Assembly (NCBI GenBank): GCA_021234535.1 | Contig: CM037841.1 | Location: 12,544,825 to 12,608,824 of the forward strand | Reading direction: 5' to 3' | DNA length: 64,000 nt | Origin: Stichopus chloronotus | Taxonomy: Eukaryota; Echinodermata; Holothuroidea; Aspidochirotida; Stichopodidae | Part shown: piece after piece, positions 36,874 to 48,890 of the stretch | Layout of the letters: every line of letters begins with the position of its first letter | Numbering within the stretch: the first letter of the stretch is position 1 | Program-made: the position numbers and the translations under genes | Notes under the pieces: generated by a model | What the model was told of the DNA's origin: nothing | The model's database searches: none | Seen by the model: only the letters and a program-made list of their open reading frames with translations

Positions 36874-38468
36874 GTAATATTTTTTACCCGAGAAATCATA
36901 GTTGCCAGGTAAGTTAATCTAAAATATTTTGCATCTTTTAAAATCATAAATTGTGCTGAGCTGAAATATGAAAAAATCCAATGTTTCGAATTTTCAAATT
37001 TGGAGGGGTTAAGGTGGGAAACCTCGCTCCCTTGGTCTCAGTGGTCCTGTTTGAATGGTTAGTTCTAACCACACAAGTGTATGTAGCATGGGTTATCTCT
37101 ATGAATAGCTCAAGCATTTAGTAACAGCTTCCATTCGTTGGATACCTGATACATTGACAACAGATGGCTTCCTTGAATGAATTCAGGTGACGTCATTCTC
37201 AGCTTATTATTGTTAGCAATTAAACCACCATAACGGGCAACAACGATTCACAATCAATGTTGTCATTCATTTATAAATTTGTCGTGAAAGGGTCGCAATA
37301 ATTAATTTTTTACTTAAATCGATTCTTCCGGAGGTAAATGCTTATGTTATAACGGTAGCCGTAGGGTTATACATGAGCTAAGAGATCCCCTGTATAACAG
37401 TTATGTGGCTGAAAATTAAGCTTTTTGTTTTATAGCAGTTTGATTTTTTTTTACAATCCAGCTGTAACATTCGATTGAATCATTTGAAAGTGATTTTATA
37501 ACATTTGTTTTACTTTGCCTTCATATTGGAGGAATTCGTAAAGTTTCATGAGTCTCTAATTTAACGTGGCTCATTCATGACAGGTGTCAATAACTATGTG
37601 TACAGTCTGATATGTGGCCTTGGGTTTCTTGACACATAATCCATTACATCCAGATAACAATAGCCACGACGTGATGCACGGGGGCTGATTACGTGTCTGC
37701 AGGGTGTATGTCTCACTAGGCTCTTTTCGATGAGCACGTCCATTCATAGTCTTACTGCGAGATAGAACGAATTCATAACGAAAAGTGAAAAGCGGATTAA
37801 CATACCCGGGCCGAGGTGTTCCAACTGAAAGTCCCGCTAATATAGAGAGCCATTATTTAGGGCATAACGTCAGAATATAAGATATTTTGAATTGAATTCG
37901 AGATATAAGCTATCAAAACAATATTTGTTTAATTAAGAATGTCTTAACTCAAGTTAGATATTTTCAGTTGATTTTCTGATATTAGAAATTAAATTTTTGA
38001 TGTTGCAAACGTTGTGATAATAATGTATCATAATATCAATTAAAATACAAAAGTTTTACTCGATAAACCGGGAAGATCATACATGGAAAACTTTCGAGAG
38101 TTTCCCCTTAACCTGTGTTGACTTAAGTCGTTCGTTAGTGGGAACAGCATTCATACATTATACCCAACAGCCATGCATATATGCTATACCTTTAAGGTGT
38201 CACGTCATAACACCATGACGTACCTTTTTGAAGCGTTCTTGTTTTATAAAGCGGAAAATATCAGCCTCTACAGTATGTGTAAGATAATAATTTAAAAATT
38301 CTTGAAAATTAAGGGAAAGGTAGATTTGCTAAATTATTTCACAAAGGGTGTAAGAATATTGCCCTCTCCTCCATAAGGTCACTGTGAAACACGCCTCATT
38401 TAGTCTAACACATAGCCTACTGACAATGGCACTATTCATACCAATATGAGGTCTGTTTAGGCTTCCTT

Positions 38469-38488
38469 CTTGAAGTAATTACTTCAAG
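38469..38488. repeat. perfect 20-bp palindrome
   Basis: The sequence CTTGAAGTAATTACTTCAAG equals its own reverse complement. It contains TAATTA, a homeodomain-like core, at the centre. Confidence 0.9.
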
Positions 38489-38699
38489 CTTTTGAAAGTT
38501 ACCACACATTGGCTGGTAAGGGCCTTTTAAATCCAAAATAAAGATACTTTTTACCCATTGCTGTGTAGTGCTCCAATAAATGACATATTAAAACCACTTC
38601 AAGCTTCTCTTTCTGAGATATAAGGTTAATAAGTTTTTGTGTAATTTGATTCATAATGACTTGTTATCGATATCCTTGTACCAAAAACCATAAGCTTAT

Positions 38700-39300
38700 T
38701 GAATTTAATGTCATGTATGTTCTTCGTCCGTTTCACATTTTTGAATTTGACCCTTGTTGTCCTCAAATTATCTTACAGTGGCCACCAGCCAGACGCTTCT
38801 TGAAGGCATTATGGTACACCTACATAGAAAATATGAAATCAGTTCAACCACGCATCCTGTTCTCCGATGCATTTACAAGGTTTTGTAATTTGACTCTAAA
38901 CTTAAATAACTTTTCATTTTACCAAAAACAATACAGTTCTGGTGCTCGATATCAGACCGTTTTCTTGGTGTTTAGTTCAAGCTTCCTTTCTCAAGATACT
39001 GTTCTCAAGTTTTAAGTGTTTTGACTGCTGCATACCTCAAACGACCTCCACCACCAATGGTGGGCTGCTTATAATCAATGTGGTATCGCTACATACCAAA
39101 TACACGATCACTCCTTGCCCCACTTCTTGAAATATTGTTTCGTAGTTTGGCAATTTGACACATGCTGTCCTCCAACAGAAACAATAAGGTTCTTGTACCG
39201 AACGTCCTTCACTCACGTACTAAATATGAGTTCAGGTATTTCACGTTTTTGCAAGCAAACGTCACACACATATATATGCACGTACGCACATGCTCGATAT
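38700..39300. mobile_element. decayed member of the 145-bp unit family
   Basis: It shows degenerate phrases of the unit (TTTGACCCTTGTTGTCCTC, AATTTGACTCTAAAC and TTTGACACATGCTGTCCTCC) spaced about 145-270 bp apart, followed by a CACACATATATATGCACGTACG run like that before the hairpin of other copies. The TGACCT half-sites are largely lost. Confidence 0.45.
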
Positions 39301-39794
39301 CACCAACTATAAAGTTCATGATTGTTATCAAAACCAAACGAAGAGAAGAGAACAAACGTAATAAATTAGCCAAAAATATCCTTTATTTTTTTATCTGAGT
39401 ATCAATATAAGGCAAAACTCATAAATCGAAGAACTGAATGTAGTAAAGATCAGGTTACCATTTAGTGATCAATATTCAATGCCAATTAACAGCCCCGCCT
39501 TGTTCAGCAAGACTTAATGATCTTATAGGTATAGTCGTACAAGTACTATAAGTATACCAGTCATACCAGTGTATACCAGTCAAACAGTGGTACTGGCTGC
39601 TGTAACAGTTCAAATTAATAGGCCCTCAGTTTATGTTAAACAGGTCGCTCACTTTCAAGGGATCTGTTGAAAATTGACAAAACCAGATCCCAGAAACGGG
39701 CTGCGCTCAAGTCTAGGATGACCTGGGGGAAAGTGTTAATTACGTCCCCCAAAAACAATGACTTGCCAACAAATCATCCCGACATGAAAATCAA

Positions 39795-40313
39795 TCATTA
39801 TCTCAAGAATTTGTTAACTCAACTGCTAACTCAAGCAATCGTTGTCTCATGCAATCGTTAACCCAATCAACTGCTAACTCAAGCAATCGTTGTCTCATGC
39901 AATCGTTAACCCAATCAACTGCTAGCTTAAGCAATCTCAGACTCACATGATCGTTAACTTATGCATCGTTAACATATGCAACAGTTTAACCTAGCCATTG
40001 TTAACAATCGTTAACTCAAGCAATCTTTCACTCAACTGCTCACTTAAGTAATCATTGACTTGAGCAATCATTAACTGAAGTGATTGCTGACTCATGCAAT
40101 CAGTAACCCAAGCAATAGGAGTCTAAGACAATCATTTACTCAAGCAATCTTGGATTCACACAATCATTAACTGAAGCAATTGTTGACTCATGCAATCAGT
40201 AACCCAAGCAATAGGAGTCTAAGACAATCATTTACTCAAGCAATCTTGGATTCACACAATCATTAACTGAAGCAATTGTTGACTCATGCAATCAGTAACT
40301 CAAGCAATCAAGC
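39795..40313. repeat. 16-bp tandem repeat with 48-bp and 96-bp higher-order periods
   Basis: The monomer consensus is roughly ACTCAAGCAATCGTTG. Phrase ACTCAAGCAATCGTTG recurs at 39829 and 39877 (48 bp, three monomers). Phrase ACTCATGCAATCAGTA recurs at 40090, 40186 and 40282 (96 bp, six monomers), and the first two 96-bp copies are almost identical. Confidence 0.93.
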
Positions 40314-41509
40314 AAAGAAATTTGAATGTTAAAACTACAAAAAAGATAAAACATTTTAAAAACTTATTGCAAAGATAGATATCCACCAGTTTAAAGGCAA
40401 AGTCTTAATTTTTGGCCAATTTACAGATTTTTAGAGCATAACGTATAAACATGAATGTGTTGAGTGGATAAAAACAACTGCTTTATGAGAACTGTTAAAA
40501 ATTAATCTCTTGAAAGCCTCTTTATTTTAAGTAGAGATGAGAGAGTAATGATGGAACATATCTATTTTGTTTCTTAACCTAATAAGAAAGCTATGAAAGC
40601 AAATTAGATCCACTCAACCTAATGTATGATACAGAAAAAAACAGTCACTGCATGCCGAGGATGAACTAAATGGTGAATGGAAGCTTTAGCAAACACTTAA
40701 TTCCCTCTCCTGATTTCATCTGAAGCAAAACTGATGTAAGTTGTCAGACGACATTTGACACGAATCAACTATGTTTTGTTTTAACTTATTCGTTGTCAGC
40801 AGCAACTTCATTCTGTGAAGTCTGATGACTTTTCACCAGAAAAACTAAAAACTCAGACCTCTTTCGAAGCTGATGATGAATCAAACCACACTTTTTCAAA
40901 ATGTCAAATATAAACAATAAACACTAAGCTGGTCTACATTTTTGTTACACATAATACTAACTGGATAGGTATAGTATAAATCAAGCAATGTACAGTACAT
41001 TCAGAGAGCATAGTTTCACTTCATACTCTGATAATGCCTCCGGTAAGATGGCACATGAAGAAAGAGATTGTGCAAAAAATGTGCTCCAACTTTAATGACT
41101 TCAGACTGGTTGAGTGACTACACATTAAGGCAAAAAAAAAAAGATAAATGATGTGAACACATGGACACTGACAGGTTGTTTTTTGTTTTACAAATACCTC
41201 AAATGAAGTCGACAAGTAAACAATAAATTCACTCTCCTTACACAAACTGCACTTGAAAGTGAAACCTTGAATGAATATGAAATGGTCTTGTACTTGTGCA
41301 ATCAACTATCATCACTTAAAAAACATCTTTCCCAGAAGGAATCTTCCTTCTGTCTCTCTCTCTCTCTTTGTATTGTTAGGACTATGAAAATCTTGTCTTC
41401 TCCAGAAAGACAAAAGAAAACATTTGTATCGTGGTATATTGAAATGTTATCAACATGATTGGAAAACAATAAGCATATGTGTTTGTTTGCATATATCTCT
41501 GCAACATGC

Positions 41510-41650
41510 ATGCATACATACGTATGTACATACGTACACATGAACGCACATGCATGCATGCACACACATGAATGCATGTGTATGCATGCACACACACACA
41601 CACACATGCACATACATACATACATACATACAACAAACACAGGTACATAT
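41510..41650. repeat. CATG/CACA/CATA microsatellite
   Basis: Mixed purine-pyrimidine alternation (GCATGCATGCACACACATG, CACACACA and repeated CATA). The several open frames here are low-complexity Cys/His/Met artefacts of the repeat. Confidence 0.9.
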
Positions 41651-44600
41651 GCACTCACTTATGCAAACACATACATAAATATTACACATTCTTATTGATA
41701 AGGATATGTTTAAGTGGGACCGACGTTTCATCAGTATACTATTTCAGCCAATCCAGTAAAGTAGAAGTTGCCCGAATATGTGGAGACTTAACTTTCAAAA
41801 AGTCAATTTGTGAGAAAAAAAAAATGGAATGTCTGTCTAGCAACACTTAGGAATATAAACTGATCAATGTCTACATAGAGATTCTGAAATAGCATATATC
41901 AGAAAGTGGAGTTGTCCAGAGGACAATTTCTTTCCTTCCATGGCACCACCATCAACTTCGTGCACCTGTCAGCTGCTTATCAAAGTAACACATAGAAGCA
42001 GAACTGAATACTAGAAATAATCTGGTAGTAAATACAACTGAATACTTTTAACAATCAGCTAGAAAGCAAAATTAAGATGTGAAAGTGAAGGAAGACCAAA
42101 ATGGAAAGAAATGCAAAGGAAATAAAACCACACTTGTATCACTAACCCCACAATCTCCAAACAAGAATATGAAAAAAAAACAAACATAATAAACAAGACT
42201 TTTACTTTAAAAAAAATATTAGTACTGTTTGACAGAAACTAGATTCATACTTCCTTTCCATACAAAAATTGCTCTCAAAAGAAAAAGCATTTGTCATTTG
42301 CAAGAATATGGTCAGTAGGTGTAATTTAACAATCTGACTTTTAGGAAAAACTTTTACATGCAGTCAATATGCAAAACAAAAGAGGGGTTCCACATCTGAT
42401 GATGTTTCAATATTATCCCACCCCCAAAAAAGGGGGGAAAGATCAGTGACAGTTATCATAAGCAGTAAGGATAGATAAAACATGATATAGAACAGAATCT
42501 CTGGAGTTATTACATGTAATGGCTCCTTAGCTTAATCTTTTATCTAGTAAATTTGGCACTCCTTTGATAAAAATGCATGTTGGGTTAGGGATGGTAAACA
42601 AGGAAGGGTGAAGAGATGTTACATAAACCAGTGTCCAAAAATGGTAAGGCAAAATGAAGTAATTAAAGGACATGACAACATATCTTTCCAAAATTTAAAG
42701 ATACTATCTAATGTGATAAAACTGTAACGTGTGGAAAAGGGTTCAACATAAAAAAGGGATGGGGGTAGGGTAAGGGGGTAACATGGGGGAACATGTATTT
42801 CTATCAAATGATGTTCCATACAATTTAAACATTTGATATATAATCACAAGAGTGACATAAGCATATATACATGAACAGAGTGAGTCTCAAGGTTTAGAAA
42901 CTTCTGGTAAACTAGACACAGTATTCGTATTTAGACAAACAGTACTAAGTAAACAGACAGCCAAATGCACCACTCTCATTGGTCAGTTAAACTATATCAC
43001 AGGCTCACTCAACAACTCTTGTGGCACATCAGTGATAACTCACGGTACCCGCACATAAACAATACCTGGCTCTGGCCAGAAAACGATCTAGTGGTACTTA
43101 AAAATGATGTCAGCTTTAGTTCAAATTTGTTTGGACAAACGTAGTATGAATGTGAACCTAAAGCTGTAAGCTATAATGTTGTCTCAGTTCAATCTCAAGT
43201 TTTAGAGATCTATTTCCATACGCTACACTAAACAGTGTCATTTATCAGATAAAATCCAAAACATAGCAAACATCTGTCCTCAATGATGATAAAGGTAACA
43301 GCTGCGTACTAAACTTAACAACTCATCATTCATCAACAGAGTAATAGACTCCTGCTGGAGCAAACCAAAAAAAAAAAAAAAATACCAAAATAAATGGAAA
43401 ATTGTGGCAAGAGTTCAATGAAAGATATCGTGATATGGTATGTTTAGAAGGCAGAGCTTTTACTACAAGTGAAATTGCCAAAGCCTCATTTTGTATTATT
43501 GCTTGTGTTCATAAGCCTATGTAAATGCAGCAAATTTTTGCTGACCTGCAGATAAGGATATAATTGTTAAAAGAAACAAAAATACAGAAACAAGGTGTGA
43601 GATTTTTTCCTTACAAATACTTAAGTTTAAAGATTGCCTTAGTATCCACTTTCTGATTAGTTTATTCAAACATTCTGTGATTGCACTCTGGGTTAGAGAG
43701 AAGTGTTGGCAATTAGGTATAATTTTAAAAACTGACTGCAGACCTTAAAGAGACACGTTTTACATGACAGGTAAATAATGAAAGTATGTGAAGTTTGTGA
43801 ACTAGCTGTGCAATATGTCTCTAAAATATTGGAGTATAAGTTATATTTTGAGTTTCATCTCACATTATATCTGTTTTTGCCTTGAGTTTTTCTCTCATTG
43901 AAAAAAAATGTTTGGCATCTTGAAGAAGACAAAACTTCCTGAGAGGTTCCTCACTTCCATCACAAGCCACTGTCTGACCAATGCACGGCTACTGGGCACA
44001 CCACTGTACAAGCACGTATTGCAATCATTCCACAAACAAAGAATACAGGAAAATCAGGGGAAATTAAACTGAAAATTAGAGCCAACAAATTAGAGAAATG
44101 AAAATAATAATAAAACAGGGTTCTTTAAAATTTCAGGATTGATATCATCACTTTGATGCCTTTAACTGGCTGTCTTTCACATCTGCTCTCATCACACAGC
44201 AGAAAAGAAAACAAAACTTTCAACTTCTTGTAAGACCAAATCACACATTAAACAAGATGTTAATTCAGAAGATAGAAAGAAATTTCTCTGTTTGTATGAG
44301 GTATGCAATGTATGTAACATTCACAATGTGCATCAGCTCACCTCAAATATGCAACATGAGTTATACGTCCAATGTTTGAATATCAGCAATCCTAAAATTA
44401 CTCAATTACATATGATGTATGCAACAAAGAGGTGGTTAGGTGGGAGGGCTGAATAGGAGGAAAGGGGTGGCTAAGAGGAAGGGGGTGGGGTAATATCAGT
44501 TTGAGTGCCAGTTCTCTTATACAGGGGTATATTTACCAGAGTTATTCAAGGAGGGATACCATCTTCAGGTGATCATATGTGACACATTCAAAAGTTCCTT

Positions 44601-46449
44601 TTGTTTGAATAAAATACCTAAAGTGTCAACATAAAACATCCTCTCATACAAAGATGAAAAGGAAGGGAAAAGCTGAAAACATTGGTAAATTGATGTGGAA
44701 GATATATAAGTCATTAAGGGAAGCATGACCAAATTGGAATGATATTATATAAAATACTCTGCATAAAAAGCCAAACATATGTACCTGAAGGTTTACCAAA
44801 TGATACGAAACAAAAATAATGCTATATACTTACAGGAACAAAACCACCAATTAAACTTCTGTCATGCAAAAAAAAAGAAAAAAGAAGAGATTCAATGAAT
44901 CTCAACTATTTTGTTTTCCAAGTTAAAAGGAAATTTTCTTTCATGGTTCTTATCTCCCTTCAGAATCCCGACCATGTACAAACAATGGTGGCATGGAGTG
45001 ATCATTGCTGCCAATCTTCAAGCTCACTTTAAGAAAAACAGTGAGAGGTTAAAGATCTATTTTTAACTCTGTGAAAATGGTACGTATTGTTCTGAGATAC
45101 CAATAGCCATTTCTTTTGATGGAACACACAAAAAGCATGTCCTGAATGTCCTCACACTCTATTGGATTTGTTTTACATAACAGGAGAGTTTGTTTCTCCA
45201 AGTAAATTCTAAATCGAAACAAACTGTCAATCTATGAATGCACTTTCTTTGTGTGTGGAGATGCAGAAGAAATACATTTCAGGGAGGCAATGAGCTTCCT
45301 GAAAACAACAAAGACAAAAACAGGGTCAATTGTGCATTTCTGATGTTGCTATTCCTTTGAGAACCATATTCTTATGTCTGGATTCCACCTTTAAGACAAC
45401 CTTTGAATTGGGTTGTAGATGGAAAATCTTACCGTACTATCCTGCAACTGAGCTGCTGTAAGAGAGCATCTCACAGAGTGGTAAATCCTTCGTCTCTCGC
45501 TCCTTTAGAGCTAAAAACAAACTAGACATTATCTTTGCATCAGAAACCCATACTGATTCACGGAGATCAGGCACGAACAAAACTATTAGTAGGACCAATG
45601 AATTCAAACTGCTTGTCTTGGCAATTCGTAAGAACAAGTTAGACAGCAACTTTGCTGGCAACCCCTAATTGAGAAAAAAAGTGATTCTTTTCAAGGTTCC
45701 ATCTCCAATACTCCAAAACACCACTAAGTTTACAATCGTAATCGCCACAAGTTATGTTTTTTTAAATTAAACAAATCGTCCTAAAAAATACATCTCCTTC
45801 CCAGTCACATGTTCATTTATTAGAAAGGCAAAAACATTTAAAAAAAAAGAGCAACTGACAGTGGGATAGTGTTTTTAAAAAGATGAAAAGAAAACTCCAA
45901 CAAGTCATGTGACAAACTGACTCCATTTTCTTGCAAGGAGAATAAATTGTCACAATCTATTAGGAACCAGAAAATAATGACACATAACTACAACGGCAAA
46001 TATAAAAGTAAAACCCGGCAAATATAATATCAGCACAGAAACACACTCAACCGCCTATGGAAAATCTCCCCTGATAGGTAGAAAATCGACAGCTTATGTA
46101 TTAAAATTTCTTGCTTGCAAATGTAGAACCACCCATCAGCCAATGTATATAGGAACTGATCCTCACACATGTAACCAATGTCAACAGCAAACGTAGTCAA
46201 TGGAAAAGTTTTCAAATGATTTCATTTTTAGTGCTGGGTCTCAAAGGGAGAGATATCCACCAATCACAATTCTTAAGTAAAAGTCCTACAGCTAGAGTAA
46301 AGCAAGTATGGGTCCTCCTTTAACAAACTGTGCAATATTTTTCAGAGTGACCTTGGGGTAACTGATACCAACAAATGGTGAAAGATTGCTTGCTGTCAGG
46401 GTGTCATCACTGTTGAGGTCAGAGTAGGTAATTGGCATTTACATGATGC

Positions 46450-46476
46450 TCCATACCATACCATACCATACCATAG
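46450..46476. repeat. (CCATA)n pentanucleotide repeat
   Basis: Five tandem CCATA units. Confidence 0.9.
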
Positions 46477-47543
46477 ATACCCAATTAAAGGATTCCCAGA
46501 ACAACTGAAGCAAATGGGTCCAGGGCGGGACGAAAAACAATGATGGTGCCCCTGTCACTATTTAGCACTACCCTGAAAATGTATCCTCTCATTAAGTGTT
46601 GAAAGTGACATGCACAGTTTACTCTACTCTGAAGCTGGCCTGTAGTACTTGGTCCTGAAGTTGGCAATCTGAAGCAAACAAATACTGAGGAGCATATAAC
46701 ATTTTATATACCCCACTTTATATCGATACAGTGGTTGGAATATACATTTTTTGTTTAACAATCAACCCTCCCTCCCAATTTGCTCAGAGTTCACATAGCA
46801 AATCCCTACACCAAACAAAACTCGACGAAAAAAGTGGGACAGAAAAAACGTCATTTTATTGTCGAGATACTGACGATTGAAAGTTTAACTTTAGTATGAA
46901 ATTTTGGAGAGCTGGCGATGTGGAAGAAGCCCCGGGTAGCGACGGGCATCTTATAGTCTCCGTTACATGTGAAGGCAACCTCTTTCACCCTGGCATTATA
47001 AAGTGGCATATTTAGACAACTTTGGTGACTCTAATTGCTGGAGACATCGATTACATTTGCAGGGGTTTATTTGGGATCGATTTTCATTACTGCATTTTGA
47101 GTAGTGTTACATTTGCTGGAGTGATTTTTGCTGCATTAGCTGCTGTTTTTTTTTTTTCTACCTTAACAGGGAGTTTTACTACATATGTGGTTGAGTGTGC
47201 CACATTAGCAGTTGATACTACATTTTGCTGGGATTTTCAGCATATGCAGCTTAAACACAAATTTTTCAAAATGAATTCTGAATAGTGGTGTTTATTTATA
47301 TGTCAGGTATGAAAGTTCCCTTTCACCACAACACTTCACAACTTCACAACAAAGTAATGAGCAGCAAGACAGCAAAGAAATTCTCTCATAATAGTGGCAC
47401 CACGAAATCTGCAATTACAAAGCAAAGCAAAAAAAAAAAAAAAAACCAAAACAAGGAGTCCAAATTATAAAAGGTACTGACAAAAGAGAGTAAAAACCTG
47501 AGAAATGTTTGAAAAGCTTTCTGATCTCTCAGAGATGATGGAA

Positions 47544-47549
47544 TTTATT
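47544..47549 (-). terminator. candidate polyadenylation signal of the membrane protein gene
   Basis: AATAAA on the minus strand, 150 nt after the TGA at 47701-47699. A second AATAAA lies near 47291-47296. Confidence 0.5.
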
Positions 47550-47698
47550 CTTATCATAAAAACATCTGAGTAAATAGTTACCATTACAGATCTCTGGTGA
47601 GAGAGAAACTTGTGCCTGTGTAAATTCTCCCTCTGTAGTAAACTTCACGTCTGTGCAGTGCTCTTTCTTCTTAGTCATTTTCAGAGATGGTCTCCATC

Positions 47699-47908
47699 TC
47701 ACAGTTCGTCTGCACCGCTGTCTGCTGACTTGAATCGACTGTAGCTGAAGTCCATCATATCATCACCGAAGGTCTGCCTTTTTCTACATTTCTTCTGGAG
47801 GAGAACCAGCAGCAGGCAGCCACAGATCATTCCGACCACAAACATGAGCAAGACAATGATCACAATTGTGACAACTTGACTGCCTTTCTTGCCATCATCT
47901 GCCATAGG
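47699..47908 (-). CDS. membrane protein last exon: TM helix and cytoplasmic tail
   Basis: Acceptor TGATTTCAACAG precedes CCT ATG GCA, phase 0. A hydrophobic helix ([20 protein letters not shown] and LLLVLL) is followed by the stop-transfer run QKKCRKRQ and a 24-residue tail ending SADSGADEL, then TGA. The tail has DFSYSRF, a possible tyrosine-based sorting signal. Confidence 0.8.
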   Translation of the reverse strand, partial: PMADDGKKGSQVVTIVIIVLLMFVVGMICGCLLLVLLQKKCRKRQTFGDDMMDFSYSRFKSADSGADEL

Positions 47909-48843
47909 CTGTTGAAATCAAAGCAGAAAAAATATTAAAGCAATGGCAGAGACTCAAATTCTGTTCATGATTAACTGCCTCCAAAATAGGAAGTCAGAGC
48001 TGTGAATGATAGGATCAGAAGCTTTCAACAGTGAAAGAAGATAAATGGCAGAATGCTAGAATGGTCTCAGGAAAACAGTTTTAGCTGTTATTTGCATATC
48101 CTCAAGTCACATAGTGCTTAACAGAAAGAGATAAGTCAGTAATAATTACTCATCCATGTAAATGAGCCCAATGCACATGCCCATCATCAGAGGCAGTTCT
48201 TGGAAATAAGAAAAACAATATGGACCGATAAAAATAGAACTAGGGATATGTCTTGGACAAGAGTTGGTGGGTTAAAATACAATCTATCGAATAACTATTT
48301 CGTAAATGTAAATCTACCACCACATCAACATAGCATTTGCCACATACATGTAGCCTACCATATAAATGTATAAAATGACACATGCATGAACCACCCTTTG
48401 AAACATAGTCTACGCATTCTCGCAGCAAAGGGCCCCTATGCAATGACAAATGTGTCTAAGTTCAAGAAACCCATAAAAATATGAGTAAGAGGAAGCACTT
48501 TGAACAACTGAATAGATAGAGATGGATGGATGAATTGATGCTTCGATTATTAACTTTCATACACATGTCATTAACATTTATACCGAGAGACAGACAGAAA
48601 GGGAGATGGACAAGCAGACAGACAGGCAGGTGGACAGATGGGCTGATGGATGGAAAGACAGACAGATAGACGGACAGTTAAACAGATAGACAGATAGAAA
48701 GATGGATGGATGGATAGATAGACAGATAGACGGACAGTTAAACAGATAGATAAATATATAGATAGACAGACAGACAGATAGATTGACAGACAGACAGACA
48801 GACAGATAGACAGACAGACAGACAAATAGACAGAGAGATAGAC

Positions 48844-48890
<47 letters not shown>

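Larger units (their letters stand above)
35351..47698. other. intergenic region, repeat-rich, no supported gene
   Basis: It lies upstream of the FAM124 start and downstream of the membrane protein gene, so it should include the FAM124 promoter (near 35351) and the membrane protein 3'UTR (47.3-47.7 kb). Otherwise it holds a TTAA MITE (36223), a decayed repeat-family copy (38.7-39.3 kb), the 16-bp higher-order repeat (39.8-40.3 kb) and simple repeats (41.5 and 46.45 kb). Confidence 0.6.

Noticed and set aside
41302..41731. Overlapping open frames rich in Cys, His, Met, Tyr and Val.
   Set aside because: They are translations of the CATG/CACA microsatellite, present on both strands and in several frames.
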